From NCBI GenBank assembly GCA_013398055.1, contig VZRS01000480.1:62001-126000 (forward strand): a stretch of 64,000 bases of DNA. Reading direction: 5' to 3'. Shown piece after piece: positions 15,001-27,386 of this stretch. The stretch's first letter is position 1. Every line of letters starts with the position of its first letter. Made by a program: the position numbers and the translations under genes. Source of the DNA: Ifrita kowaldi (Eukaryota; Chordata; Aves; Passeriformes; Cinclosomatidae). Below the pieces are notes generated by a model, which saw only the letters and a list, made by a program, of their open reading frames with translations, was not told the DNA's origin and ran no database searches.

Positions 15001-15943
15001 TCTAGCTAATGCTTGTGACTCCTTCCTCCTGCATGCTAAGCTTAATAAAATTCTTTAAACAGAGAAAACTCTTGGAGTAGACATTCGAAAATCAATGTAC
15101 TGTATAGAATATAGGGCTGAAAAAATGAAGGAACATGGACAGGTGTGGGGAGAGCTAAGATAGAACTGAGCTGCCGGCTGTGGGATGCGCCTGCAGAAGC
15201 ACGTGGCAGCACAANGATGGATTTTCTTACCCAAGCATTATGTTGGGACAAGGCTGGGGCCGCCTGTACCTGGTCTTGTCTGAAGTGAACTGCTCCATAG
15301 TGTCCATAGGTTAGATCTAGTGGGAAAAACCTATAAAAACAATATGGCTCCTACAAATTTTTGACTGTTTTCTCTCTGATATGATTTTAGAAGTTGTTTT
15401 GAAGGTGGAAATTCTCATCCAACCGTAGCTGATCATTTTTTTCAACACATGCAGACATCTAAAACAGCCATTTAAAACTGTTGCAATTGAGTGTTCAATT
15501 CATAGATTAGTATGTCAAAAAGTAATTGTTGGAAGATGTTCCTGTTGTATCAGGTAATATTAGTCTAATTTGATTTAGCCACGAAGCCTCCCTTTTCCTG
15601 CAGTACTGGCTTTTGAATCTTTTTAGCTTCTCACATTTGGGAAATGCCAGTAGACAAAAGGTTGCACTTCAGAGGGGGCCGTGAGAAAATACCAGGTGTA
15701 ATATTTAGGTGATAAATCTGCTGAGGTCTTTAACAGCTTTATTGATTTTTATCTGGTGATATTTCTGGCAGGAAGAGACATCTAATCCAACTTAAAGTGG
15801 TGTTATGTATAACCCTGGCAAAAATAATTATAAACTGCTTATCTGCAGTCAGTATATTTATGTACTGTGCTGTGAGTTTGGGTTCCCTTCTCTTCACTAC
15901 CTTGGAGGGCTCAAATAGTCCTGTGTGGCCCAGAGACTGAGTG
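9071..15943. other. Noncoding DNA, no gene recognised
   Basis: No exon or RNA gene can be supported. The longest frame (14587-14997, + strand, 136 codons) resembles nothing I recognise and lies in AT-rich sequence. A short (TA)n run is at 10967-10979. Near 15170-15290 the composition becomes more GC-rich and one ambiguous base (N) occurs at 15215. That stretch could be a decayed repeat, but I cannot assign it to a family. Confidence 0.55.
10967..10979. repeat. Short (TA)n microsatellite
   Basis: An uninterrupted TA dinucleotide run of about 6.5 units is followed by TGTATG. It is short, and nothing else is notable around it. Confidence 0.85.
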
Positions 15944-16011
15944 TTATTGGTGTGTTTATGTGCTCTTTATTGGTGTGTTTATGTGCTCTTTATGGTATCT
16001 TTATGTGCTCT
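15944..16011. repeat. 23-bp tandem repeat, about three copies
   Basis: The first two units (15944-15966 and 15967-15989) are identical over 23 bases. They begin TTATTGGTG and end TTATGTGCTCT. A third, 22-base diverged copy (15990-16011) keeps the TTATG start and the same TTTATGTGCTCT end. The exact identity of the first two copies points to a recent duplication, so copy number may vary between individuals. No coding frame depends on it. Confidence 0.92.
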
Positions 16012-17531
16012 TTCCACATATGTGACCCCCTGGTGATTAGTGGGAGCCAGGTGCATTAATACCTATAAAACACTAATTCCTAGATGAGTGGAACATCCTG
16101 GAATGGGCATCAGAAAGCCAAATCCCCCTCATAAGCTGATTTTATAGATATCCTTACTGATTTCCTCACATTTGGTGGAGTCAGAAGGCATCTGAGAGTG
16201 CCCTGAAGCATCCAAGGGGTAGATAAACCCCCCAAACGGTGTCATTTACTTTCAAGAGACTTTTCCTCAGGCTTTCACCAAATTTCTGTTTCTGGCTTCA
16301 GCTTGTCCGGGCAGGCAGGGAACAGCAGGATTTCCTCTACATTTTGTTCTCCTGTAACACTGGTGGGTTTATTCCTCAATTGTGTTGTTTGCAACTGGTA
16401 GATGAAGAGCAAAAGCCACCAGTGGGCAAGATCCATGACCCAGTTTATCTTTTCCTTGTGAACCTGGTCAGTGCCAGCAGGTTTGTGGGGAACAGGTGAG
16501 TTGAGTGCCTGTGGGGACACATGGTAGTGCAGGTCAGGATCTTCTGACTTTATTTCTGGAAGTCAATAAATTGGCAATATCAAATTCATTAATTCCATTC
16601 TATCTACCACACTGGGTTTTTTTGTTCATTATTAGTAGCTGATTGGCTCTTACAACTAGAAGAGCTCTAATTCAGCCTGTGTTGCATCTGACAGAATGCT
16701 TTCTTCCAGCTGGGTGTTCTTTAACAGAAGGTATAGGCTTATCTTTTTTTCTTTCAAACTTCATTGATATTATTTGCTACTTGAAATGCTGTTACTCTCC
16801 TGGGCTCCTTATTTTCATGCCAGAGCTAGTTGGCAAGGATGGATACCTGTCATGACTTAACACACACATCAAAACAAATTGAAATGGGAACTTTGCCATT
16901 TGTCAGGAATGGGAACTATTGAAGAGAGACATTCTCATACATAGTTTTAAAAAAAGGAGGGGGGGAGGGAAAGCTCTCACCTGTTAGAGTATGTAAAAGA
17001 AAATATTATTAAAAATGTTCAAGTTTCATCCTTTTTGCTGTCGTTGCTGAAGTGGGCTGGAAGGAAAGCTGGCCCTGTGTCAGTGGTGGGGTTGGATGCA
17101 GGCAGAGTTAGGGTACTGCCACCAAATCCTGATGTCTCAGAAATACTGATTTCTCCAGATCAAACCTCCTGTGTATGCAACGAAAAATAATGAGAGAAAT
17201 TAAGGGAGAAGCAGTAGCGCTACTTTGTAATGTCCTTATTTAAATTCCTGTCACAGCTTTTCTAAAAATAAATAAATATTTGAGGGGAACCTTATGGGCT
17301 GTTGTGCGTAAATTCTATTTCACTGAGAGGCTTTAGAGGTGTTCTGTTAGGGTGATTGTAAGGAGGAGAAACAAAAGTGGTATTAGGACTACCAAATTAC
17401 TGCATAACTGACATAACCTGAAATATTGTGAGCAAATAAAAGTAATGTGTCCAAATCCTGAAAAACACAGCAAATGTACTAAAAAGAGGAAAATCTAGAA
17501 TCTCAGCAGGAAAACTGAGGAAGAAGGGAGA
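16012..17531. other. Noncoding DNA, nothing specific seen
   Basis: The open frames at 16239-16499 (+) and 16275-16520 (-) are mirror images of one another in the same DNA and resemble no known protein. A short G-rich run is near 16955-16970. No repeat family, RNA gene or splice-bounded exon is recognised. Confidence 0.55.
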
Positions 17532-17620
17532 GAACCATAGAATGGTTTGAGTTGAAGGGACCTTAAAGTTCTTCTAACCCCCTGCCATGGGTAGGGACAA
17601 GTTTTGACTAGGTAGTGTTT
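17532..17620 (-). mobile_element. CR1 LINE 3'-end fragment
   Basis: CR1 is the dominant non-LTR retrotransposon of birds; most copies are 5'-truncated and only the 3' untranslated end survives. Seen here on the + strand is the reverse complement of that end: CATAGAATGGTTTGAGTTG, then a GGGACCTTAAAG block, then CCCCCTGCCATGGGTAGGGA and a decayed continuation (TTGACTAGG). The element is therefore on the minus strand, with its 3' terminus near 17532. A few bases are deleted relative to the usual CR1 tail between the GGGACC and CCCCCTGCC blocks. The fragment is far too short to encode any of the LINE proteins. Confidence 0.82.
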
Positions 17621-20600
17621 GTCCTAGACAATAAGCCGTTTTGGCAAAAAAACCATTGAATCATTCTTTAGAGAGGCCTGATTTCTGTTACACACAGAAA
17701 TGGTAGAAAAGTATGAAAATGCACATTAATGTAACAGATACACACATACAGTGAGCAAGTATCTACTCCAAAAAAAGTTACTTTGCTATTTGAATGGGGT
17801 TTTTTTTTGCAGTGAGCTGTGTGGTAATGAAAACTGGAACATAAATCTAGGGGAAATATGTGACAGAAGGAAAAAATGCAATGCATTTATCCCATTTATT
17901 TGAAACCTGTTAATCATAGTGGATGGTCCTCCCTGAGATGGTCTTGGTAAAACGAAGGAAGTAGCAAAATTTATTTTGTATAAATGAGTTGCAGCTTTGG
18001 ATTCAGGACCATTATCCCTCTCTCAGGTATGTGCAGGATACAGTGAGCCACTCCTCGCTTAAACCTTTGAGGTTAAAGGCTGAGGGTATTTGAGGCAGAC
18101 GCTTCCAGACAAAACTTACTGCGCTTTACATAAAATCCCTGGCTGGATTCCCGGACATCACATTAAATGTTTATCAAAGGTGATCTGTCACTGGGGTACC
18201 TGTATGGTTCTAAGGCTGTAAAAGTGCCTCCCGTTGTGTTTAATCCCTCCAGGCCCATGAAGAAGACGTGTTATCAGCTTTATTTATCGATGAAGGATCT
18301 GCAGCGTCCCCTGAGTTGAGTTCCCCTAAAACACTCAGCCCACAAATGAATCTGATTATTGCAACACCAGCACTGCAATGTCCAACATCAGCACAACCCC
18401 AGGCTTGGCTCCAGATCCTCTCCTCACGATGGAGGGAGATCTCCTGGGGTGATTCACTGCCCACAGGAGGAATGCAGGACCTTGGTGTGGAACTGCTGAG
18501 CAGTGTCCCCAAGCTGTGACCCAGAGGGGGAATGCTGATACCTTGCTAACGGCAGTGAAAGGGTTGGGCGTTTCTCAGAGAAAGGAAACCTTGATTTTGC
18601 CCAGTAAATACCCAGTTTCAAGCCTACCCCAGTGTGCAGCCAGGCTGTTGATGTGTGCTAGTGGCTTGCAGAACTGAGGGTGTTTTTGCTGAAAAACAGG
18701 GCCCTCTTCTGTTAGCTGCCACCAATACAAGAAATTGTCCCTTTGTGCCTCAGCAATGAGAAGGAAACATATTCATAAGCACCCAGAAGTCATCCATCAC
18801 TGGGCAATGATGCACATCTACCCTGATGCATGGCAATCATTCTATTATTTATCCGTTAGCTGCTCCCAGAATCTAACCTTTTCCCTCAAAATTCAGCGTC
18901 AATATTTTTGGTGCTAGTTTGTTTTGTGAGAAGCTTGAACTGTGCCTATCCCTTTTATGGGATTTGAATTGTTAGTATGAACATTGGAGCTCATTATAAC
19001 TCTGAAATGTTTCCTTTGTTACCAGTAGCTGAAAAACCTGTGCACAGCGTTCAAAAAAACAGTAAGTGCTATTTCTGGGATTGTATTTTTTTTCACTGCT
19101 GTGCCCAACAATATGCTCTTGCCTTCACTAATGAAGCTTTTCTTTAATGAACACAATTAGAGCTAGGCAAACAATGCAGAAATATTTTCCCATGAATATT
19201 CATTCAGAGTCTTAAATTAGTTCCCTTCGATTATGTTTGCACCCATTCACTGTCCTCTTTTAGTGAAAATTTCCAAGATTCAATCTTTGATGCTTGAGTA
19301 ATGAGGGAAGAAATTGAGTTTTGGCTGAGGGGTTACCCTTCTATTGTCCAAGTCATTATTTCCTATGGGGACTTGCATTTCTGCAGGAATATCTGGGTGG
19401 GGAATTAGTGCTGGACAAGAAATATGCATCTGGCCACTGACACAGTAAGTGTGGAGGTAACACAGAGCCAAAAGCAGGAATTTCTGAAGGAGAAAAGGGA
19501 GTGAAGAGGTAGGTTCAACTGGTTACTCCACAAGTAGAGCAACAGCTACTGGGGATAGGGCTTCTGTGAAGGTGGAGGTTTACCTTTTTTCCTTTTTTCT
19601 TTCTTTCTTTTTTTGTCTTTTAACAGCCATTTCAAAAACTTCAGGTGCTGTCACTGCTGAACAGAGCCCTGTTCAATGCAGATATGCACACAGCACCTTG
19701 AGAAGTTGTACTTCAGATTTCAGCGTTTACATAACAAAATAAAATTTAAAACTTCTGAGAAATGCCACGGAATAAGCCCAGACAGCAGAGAAAGCTGAGG
19801 GGTTAATGACCTGGTTTCAGATGTTTCTGTGAAGAGAAAAACAGCAGCAATTAAATCAATTACAGACTCTTTGCTAATTCTAACTACATGTAGCAGTGTG
19901 GAAGAGAGCAGAGCCTCAGCTGAGGGTTGCAAGGGGGCTGTGGAACCTTTCATGTTCGTGTACTGAGTCTTGGTGCAACAACATCTCCTGGGGGAGCATC
20001 TGCAGTGTCAGATCCTGTCAGAGCTGCCTGGTGGTCCACGGGAAGCCGCAGCCCATCTGCAGTGAGTGAGGATGTGTTTGACCAGGGAAGGGGAACTGCT
20101 GGTGGTGCTCGCATTTCTAAAGGAATCCCCAAAAAAGAGGAGATGAACCACTCCTATCATTTCTGGATAACTTTTTTCTCCTCTTGTTCTCCTCTTCAAA
20201 GCACAAATCACAGCTTCATTGTTAAATTTCCATGAAATTTCAATGAAGAAATGGGTTTTCTTTTAAATTCTCCCTCCCTAACTTCCCCGAGACTTTCCTG
20301 TTCCTAAAGTTCATCCTAGGCTGCTCAGGCTTCCTGACCAAGAAGAGTCTAAACACACTTCATGTCTGTACTGTAAGAGTTCAGTGGTTAAATCAGAAAA
20401 TGAGTAAATATAATAATCAAGAATAGGAGAAGAAGTTTCCTGGCCAGTTTCGGAAGCATGTTTCATAAAGACAATTTTAAAAAGTAAAGCTATCAAATAT
20501 TTCCAAGGCAAGTGGTCACTGATTGATGCCCAAATAGGCTCCATTTTTGGAGTTTGAGGGTTTGGGAGAAATACTGAAAGATAAATGTGAAGATTTAGCC

Positions 20601-23600
20601 ATAAATACAGAGAGCTGTTGTCTTGAGAGCTTTAGGAATTAAAGCTTAAAGCCAAACAACTGATGTATAAGCCAGGTGTGTAAAAGAAGATTATTATGCA
20701 TTTCATATAGAAATCTCCTGCAAGGTCATTTCAAGTTATAAACTATTTGGGTTTTTCAATTTTACATAGTTTCTTCCAGTCCTTGAGTTCAGAGACATTC
20801 AATAAATATGACATAACAAAAAGACCTTTTATTTTGCATGTGTGGTAACTGAAGAGAAACAGAAGAGCCTCTATGGAGCAAAGCTTGAGATAGTTTTAGA
20901 TTTCAAGGTAAACAGCTGCAGAAATCCTCTTACTGCAGAGAAATTATTAAAATGAAAAAGTCTAAATGTATTCAAAGGACACTGCTTACTATCCCGGTGT
21001 TTGGTTGTAGTTAAACCAGCCACTTCCTTTTTGTTTTGTTCATTATCTAGCTTGGTAGAAGCTTGTAAATCAACAAGACTGTGGCAATCGCTTTTAAATG
21101 TTACTTGCATTGCAACCTTGACGCAAGGTGGTTTAACGTTAAAAGCTGCTGCACTGTGCTCCCTCCTCGGTGAGGTGATTGCAGGGCCACGCCCGAATTC
21201 TGCTCACGGTGTAATGGTTATGAGAACATACATTCAACATGGTGAAGGGAGCAGGAGAATCCAGGCAAGCATGGCTTAGTGTCCGGTTTGCTCATATAAA
21301 TGAAATACTTTCGCTGGGGACACCAGGAAAGGAGGTGGAGCCGCAGCTGGAGAGGGAATGTTGGGAGTGGCAAGAGGGGTGTTGTGGAAGGGGGAGAGTT
21401 GCTGCCTACACCTGCTTGAACGTAATGGAGCACTTCAGTAGGTGTTTCTGTTTGTTCCTATTCAAGAGAAGCGTTCGGAATGCAAATGATGCCACGTTAA
21501 ACTGCAGTGGCTGTGCAGGTTAAAGTGCTCCCCAAGCAAGGCCAGCTGGCAGCGCTGCCAAGGTGTCTCTCCTGTCCCTGCTGTCTCTGACTCCCCCTTA
21601 CACTGCCAAAGAAAATCTCCCCTGGGCCCTCCTTGCCTTGCTGTCTCAGAACCGGCTCCTAAAATCCTCACAGTTTTGCCTGGTTCATGTTGGATCTGGT
21701 TTTTGCAGACATGAGAAGACTCATTACCCCCAGTATTGATTGTGGATCTTGGTTGGTTGGTCTTGATGGGAAGGCTGGTGTCTACTTTTGTGCAAAAATA
21801 AGGCACGAGGATCCCCTCTGACAAAACTTGGTGCATCAGAAACTCTGAGGTTGGTAATTGTTTTCAGCTTCCTCTGTGTTAATTCTGTTTCTCTGTGTTA
21901 ACCCGTGTTCCCCACTGGCTTCTTCTGTATCAATAATATAAGCTTTCCAAGGGCCTGCTCTAAATGGTTTTCCAAGGTCCTGGCTGAATACTTAGATTCA
22001 CTTGGTGCAAAACACTTAATTTTTACATCACATATATCTTCTTTATTTTCTCCCTTCTGATTCCCATTTCATAATTTTGTCCTAGAAAGCCTTTCCAGTT
22101 GGTGTCAGCTCATTGTCAGAGGAACAGTACTGAAGCCTCCAGTTGAGGCAGTTCAGTAATAAACAGTGGGGAGAACAGAAGTGGTTGAGAAAATGCACTT
22201 GAGCAAAAAGGGTTTTCCTTGAGATTTGCTTTTAAATAAAAGCTCCAGCAAACTCGTTGCTAGATCAGCAGCTGCTCTGAATTATGTTCTGGGAAAAATG
22301 ACTTTTGAGAGAGTCCTTGTTGCCATAATGAGAAATCTCTTAAGAAACAGACACACACAGATTGTTTTTCCTATGGGAAATACGTATTTGACTTTGGTAA
22401 ACTCCAAGGGTTTTCATTTTGTTCATGACAAAAGCAAAAGGACAGGATGGTGGGTGTCCTACTAACACTGCTCCAACAGAGAATTTCACTGGGAGCGTGA
22501 CCATTACAATTCAGAAGCTACAATTACTTTTTCCTGTGCTTTGCTATTTCAGGGTCTGAAGCTGATGATGATGGGCACTTCTGAAAAGCTCCTCTTACCC
22601 CTCTCCAGCAGAGTGGTTCCAGACTATTGCTTTTATGAACCTTTTGTCACTGGTGCATCGTGCTGGCTGGGTTGTTCTGAAAGGAAAAATAATCAGCCGG
22701 CCTGGCCAAGTGATAGCTGCAAAGACTTGTTCCACAGATCATAAACAACCCATTTCCTGTCTTTGACATGTAGTATCAAAATATGCAAGGCATTAGTAAC
22801 TAATTACTACTTTTTATCTAAGCCTTCAGCAAAAGATGTGAGCTGTGTTTGCTGTGTAAATTTAGTATAAAAATGTCATGGTAGTTTGTGTAGTTACAAG
22901 TCATCGCTTGTGTATTCCTCTTTCTAATCCATGAGCATCCTTTGTTACAGGTGTTTTTAAAGCACTGGGTGTATTGTTGGAGCAATGTGAATGATAAATA
23001 ATACATACAGAAGGATAACAATGCACTATTCAAACCAACAGCCAAATCCCTGAGTTTAGATTATTTCTCTCCCTTTATGCACAAGGACTTGTAACACCAA
23101 GCAGTTCAGAAGCTGTATTCCTTCCCTTTCTCCAGCAGGTAGAAATACACTAACCTGAATGATGTAAACAATTTTTTCAGGTGTTTCTTGGCAGCTTGTG
23201 GGGTTTGTGCGGCATCCATGCAAATTTAGGATTTGGGGGGTTGAGCTGAATGACTCAATTTGCACTTTCATGCAAATCAAATCAACTTCACGTGATCTGC
23301 AAACAGCAAAGCTGAGCCATGGAAGGTTTCTAGAGCTTCTCTCAGTTGAGATGAAGAATTGCAATTCCAGTTACATGACAAATCTCTTCCGTCTTGGTGA
23401 CCCTTTTCTCCTCCCCACTGAGATCTGTGGTGGGAAACCAGCATTTCTGGAAGCTGCAGTCTGGGGGAAGAGCTGGTGTAAATTTACTCCCTGCTCAGTG
23501 TCTAATTCTATATGTCTTCTGCCAACAGTGCTCTGAAATTACTGACTTTTATATTCACTATCACCCAAATTTGGATGCTGCTTAGTTGTGTTGTGTGGAA

Positions 23601-26360
23601 ACCACATGACTCTTTGAACTGACAATTATGTTAGTGCTGTGAATTCTCTTTAGAATGAGACTCATGACCTTTTTTTTCTCACTTGATGAGAAAAATTTTT
23701 CTCTCTCTCTTTGCCCTGCTCCTGGTCAAGGCCTAAGAAAGCAACTAAACCAGCGGACCTGTAAAATGATGGCTGGTTTGCATCATAAATTGCCATTTTT
23801 CACCTCAGCACAAAGTAGTGGTTTCCATAGCAGTGTTTTTCAGAGTGAATACTGATCTCTCTTCTTTATTTTGAATTGAATTTTTAAACTAATTATGATT
23901 GTTTGTTTCTCTGCGCTCTGTTTTGTATTTTCCCCGTGTAATATTTTAGCAAATTAATTAATTGGTCAACCACAGCTGTTGCCCTTTGTAGTGTATCGAC
24001 CTCCTAATCACTTCTTACAGAAGTTTGGAATTTGTTCGAAATGACACCTTTGCCATGCACCCACCCTTTTTTTCTTTCTTTTTATTTTTTCCCCAAATTG
24101 ATTCTTTTCACAGTAAGGCTATAGGTCATAGCATAATTTGAAAACTAACTTTCAGAAACTGTAAGTTTCAAGTGAGTGTTTAAAATGAAACTTAGAGTGT
24201 TCGTGGTTTTCTTTTTTAATTTATACTCAAACATCTGCACTGGCTGCTGCGCTGTTGCTACTCTGGAATTAACAGCACATCCCCATATGCCCAAGTATTT
24301 GGAGACTTTTAAATGTGTTTATATTATTTTTTTTCTCTACAAAGTAACAAATTTAAGTTTTCCCAAGTCTGACCTGTTAGGACTTGGAAGCATGTGGTCA
24401 GGGGTAGCAGGTAACTTCAGTCTAGTCTGAAATGTGTCCCTTTTCACATCTGGATAAAGACCAGAACCAAAGCCAGATGTTTGCTGGTGAACACTTCCAG
24501 GAAGAAGCCATGCTGGGAAGTCTGTGACCTGCTCCTGAGTGATGTGCAAAACACAACTTCAGCTGCAGATTCTTCTCCTTATTTCCCATTTGCCTTCTGA
24601 AGGGTTCATTAGCATGGATTTTTCCAAACCCCATCAGCACACTTCCCTTCCCCCCCATTATGTACTGCTCTTTATTCATCATTGTAGCTCTGCAAATATG
24701 TATCAGGGCTGGCAGAGATGCAATGAAGGCACCCTAATTAGCCACTAGTGTTCACTTTTTTTTTTCCTAGTTCTACCTCAGGTGTCAAAAACCAGAGGCA
24801 AGGTTCTTCAGGCTGTAGTTGAGAGCATTCACCATGGGTCAGAGTCTGCTGTGCTGCTCCCAGAATGAAGCTTCTCTCAGTCTCTCTAATTAACACAGGC
24901 AGATTTACTGGAAGGATAATTTCATAAAATTCAAATGGAGTCACTGGAAGATGCTACAGACAACTCAAGTGGTCTGCCAACAAACAGCATTTTTATTCCA
25001 GCTAATTATTTTAATGATACTATTAGTAATTGGAACTCACTGTACACAGCACACTCCAGATAAAGATCTCAGCAAGTTTTACATAGCAGTAATGTGAAGC
25101 CTCACAGAACACTTAAGATAAGGGTGAGTGAGTTTTTTTTATAGGCACTTCTAGACACAACTCACAGGCTCATTCTCTACTCCCAAATCCAACGGTGTCA
25201 GAGCCACAAGCTGGAGCTTCAACATTGCCTTGGATCCACGCCCTGATCTCTGATGGCTGTTTTATTTCATCATGTGGTTTGGTTCTCTCAAGGTCCTCTT
25301 TGTCATTGTATCCCAAGGACTCAGCTGCCCCAGTTTAGTTCTGTGCCTCTCACCTGTGCAAGAAATTGCTGCTGGAGATCCCCCTGCTCTGGCAGCAGCC
25401 AATTTGATCAAGAAACCACAGACAGGAAAGGAAGTCTTTGCATGTAGTGTGCCAATGATTAATACATCTCCTTCACCCAGAAATGAACAAGAACAAACTG
25501 AATCAGGATTTTTGCAAATTGTTAAGCTGCTGAAAGAATAAAATGAAACCCAAGCAGTGTAATGTGTTGCTAAACTGCTCTGCTCTGAGTGCCAAGTGGT
25601 CCAGACCAGCAAGTGGCAGATGTGTCTGGCCCCCCCAGATGTCTGTAATTGTTATTCAGAAATATCTCTGCCCCAGCAATAAATCATCCCTCAGTGCTCC
25701 AGAGCAGCAGCCTTTATCCTGACAGCTGGGAAAACCTGTCCCCTATGTACATGTTCATTCATAAAGGCTGCAGGTTTGGGGCCTGCCTTTGTTTCAAAAT
25801 AGGATTTTAAAAAAGAATAAGCAGAAACATTTAAAGCTCTGACAACCTCTGCTAATTGCATTTATGATGAAAGATGATTAGGAAAGCTGAGCTTTTCCTG
25901 GTTTGAGAGGAGATAGGACTTGGTTGGGACTGAGAATGGGAGAGATGACTTGTCTTGGAAAACTCTCTGGCTTTTCTACAGGAAGGGCTTCTTTCCAAGG
26001 CACCAGGAAAATTTCTAGAGATAAATTCAACCTGAGTACAGGAGAAAGGCTTGCCCAAGGACATATTTATGTATCTGGAACTAAGATTGTGGATAAGAAG
26101 ATCCTCTGTTTGTTACAGTAGGATTAGCTTGGAAAACAGGGACCTGCCATCCCCCTCTTAGTGTTTCCTGTATGAGAAGATAAAAAAAAAGCCCACAGCT
26201 CTGCTCAGTTCCTTCCTTCAGAGATGCCATGACCTTCTCCTCCACTTTTTTATTAAAATCTATGCAAAGTTAGAAGTTGCAGTGCCTGAAGTTGCTATTG
26301 ATTGTCCCTTCCATATAAAATAAGGTTCTCATGGTTCTGTCCAGGTCTTAGAATTTAGCT
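17621..26360. other. Noncoding DNA, no gene recognised
   Basis: Many short overlapping frames occur on both strands, none recognisable. Pyrimidine tracts at about 19584-19618, 23664-23712, 24066-24092 and 24758-24768 resemble splice-acceptor tracts, but none is followed by an open stretch that I can link to another exon. No CR1 tail, LTR or CpG-rich block is visible. It is consistent with a gene desert or a long intron. Confidence 0.55.
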
Positions 26361-26373
26361 CTTTTTTTTTTTC

Positions 26374-26416
<43 letters not shown>

Positions 26417-26419
26417 TTT
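26361..26419. repeat. Poly(T) tract with 30-base uninterrupted run
   Basis: A T-rich stretch contains eleven T, a short CCCTC interruption, thirty uninterrupted T (26378-26407), AAA and nine more T. Read on the minus strand it is poly(A). It could mark the tail of a minus-strand retrocopy, but the sequence on the 5' side of such a tail (window positions above 26420) shows no recognisable gene or SINE body, so a simple expanded A-tract is equally likely. Confidence 0.9.
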
Positions 26420-27104
26420 AATGGTTAGGCTATCCTTCAAAGCAAGTGACTCTCTAGCAATGTTTTGTTTAGGCAGGCAGAGACATAGCTTTCACTATCA
26501 GTTTCAAGATATTTTCAGTGTTTGAATTTGTGTATGCAAGAAGAAAGATCCGTTTACCCTGTCCTCTCTACAGATGTTTCAAATTTAGGTTTGCTTTCAT
26601 CCTTAAGTCATGTTTAAGGCATATCCTTAAGGCATGTTTACACAGAAGGAAAAGACAAGTTTGAGATTTTTTTTCTGCTCACAGGAAAACGAGATTCAGA
26701 AGTCATTAATTCCAAAAATTAAATCATTTCATTGTAAATCTATAGTTGCAGTAGGTGGTTTTCCTTGGTTGTTATTTTGTATATCTGTCTGCACTTGAGA
26801 GATAAACTATAGGGAGAGGATTTCAGCAATATGTCATTCTGCTTAACTACTTGCTATCTTTCATATTGAAAAACAAACCCAAAATACAATTAAGAAGCAA
26901 ATCAGCTCTTCCAAGAGCAGTCCTTGGTGCTGGTCAAAAAGTTTGCTGAAAGGCAAACACAGGCCTTAGGTTTTAACTTTTATATTTTTCAGATCCTGTA
27001 CTGCTTAGTATGTAACTCTGAAACTTCATACAGCCTGTGAGCTACTGTTCTCACATTCTGGTTAGACATAACAAACCCTCTCTAGGTTTGCACTTCATTG
27101 ACAC
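26420..27104. other. Noncoding DNA between poly(T) tract and LTR
   Basis: No gene is seen. A short direct repeat occurs: CCTTAAGTCATGTTTA at 26601-26616 and its one-mismatch copy at 26625-26640, period 24. The true 5' edge of the adjacent LTR may lie within the last ~100 bases of this stretch. Confidence 0.5.
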
Positions 27105-27386
27105 CTTGTTGTCCCAGGCCCCGAAATATGTAAACTAAAGCCCCCTAAAGGGGGGGCAAACTTGGGGTAATTACTTCATTGCCTGAAATTGTAATTGGAG
27201 AATTAACCCTGATATGCAAATGGACCAAACTTATAAAAGTGTGAAAAGCCTGTGACCCAGCATCCATCTTGGGTGTAGCCTCTTGACTGCCCAAGGTGTA
27301 CCTTTGAAGGCCCTTCAACAAATACCTGCTTTTATTCTCTTAATCTTGTCTAGCCTGTGTTTTCAGGTAGCCACTTCAAGGCATCA
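27105..27386 (+). mobile_element. Solo LTR of an endogenous retrovirus
   Basis: This block has the layout of a retroviral LTR in + orientation. It holds an inverted CCAAT box (ATTGG, 27194), a perfect octamer ATGCAAAT (27214-27221) and a TATA box (TATAAAAG, 27232-27239). A putative R region follows, then a T-rich stretch with a degenerate poly(A) signal (around 27320-27350), and the element ends in CA at about 27386. From general knowledge this resembles a common songbird ERVL-type LTR; that family name is recollection, not a search result. No gag, pol or env lies beside it, so it appears to be a solo LTR left by recombination. The 5' edge is uncertain and I found no convincing target-site duplication. 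Confidence 0.72.
27214..27239 (+). promoter_or_regulatory. LTR promoter: octamer plus TATA box
   Basis: A perfect octamer (ATGCAAAT, 27214-27221; POU-factor binding motif) sits ten bases upstream of TATAAAAG (27232-27239). Transcription would be expected to start about 25-30 bases further on, near 27262. Whether this old LTR promoter is active cannot be read from sequence. Confidence 0.6.
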
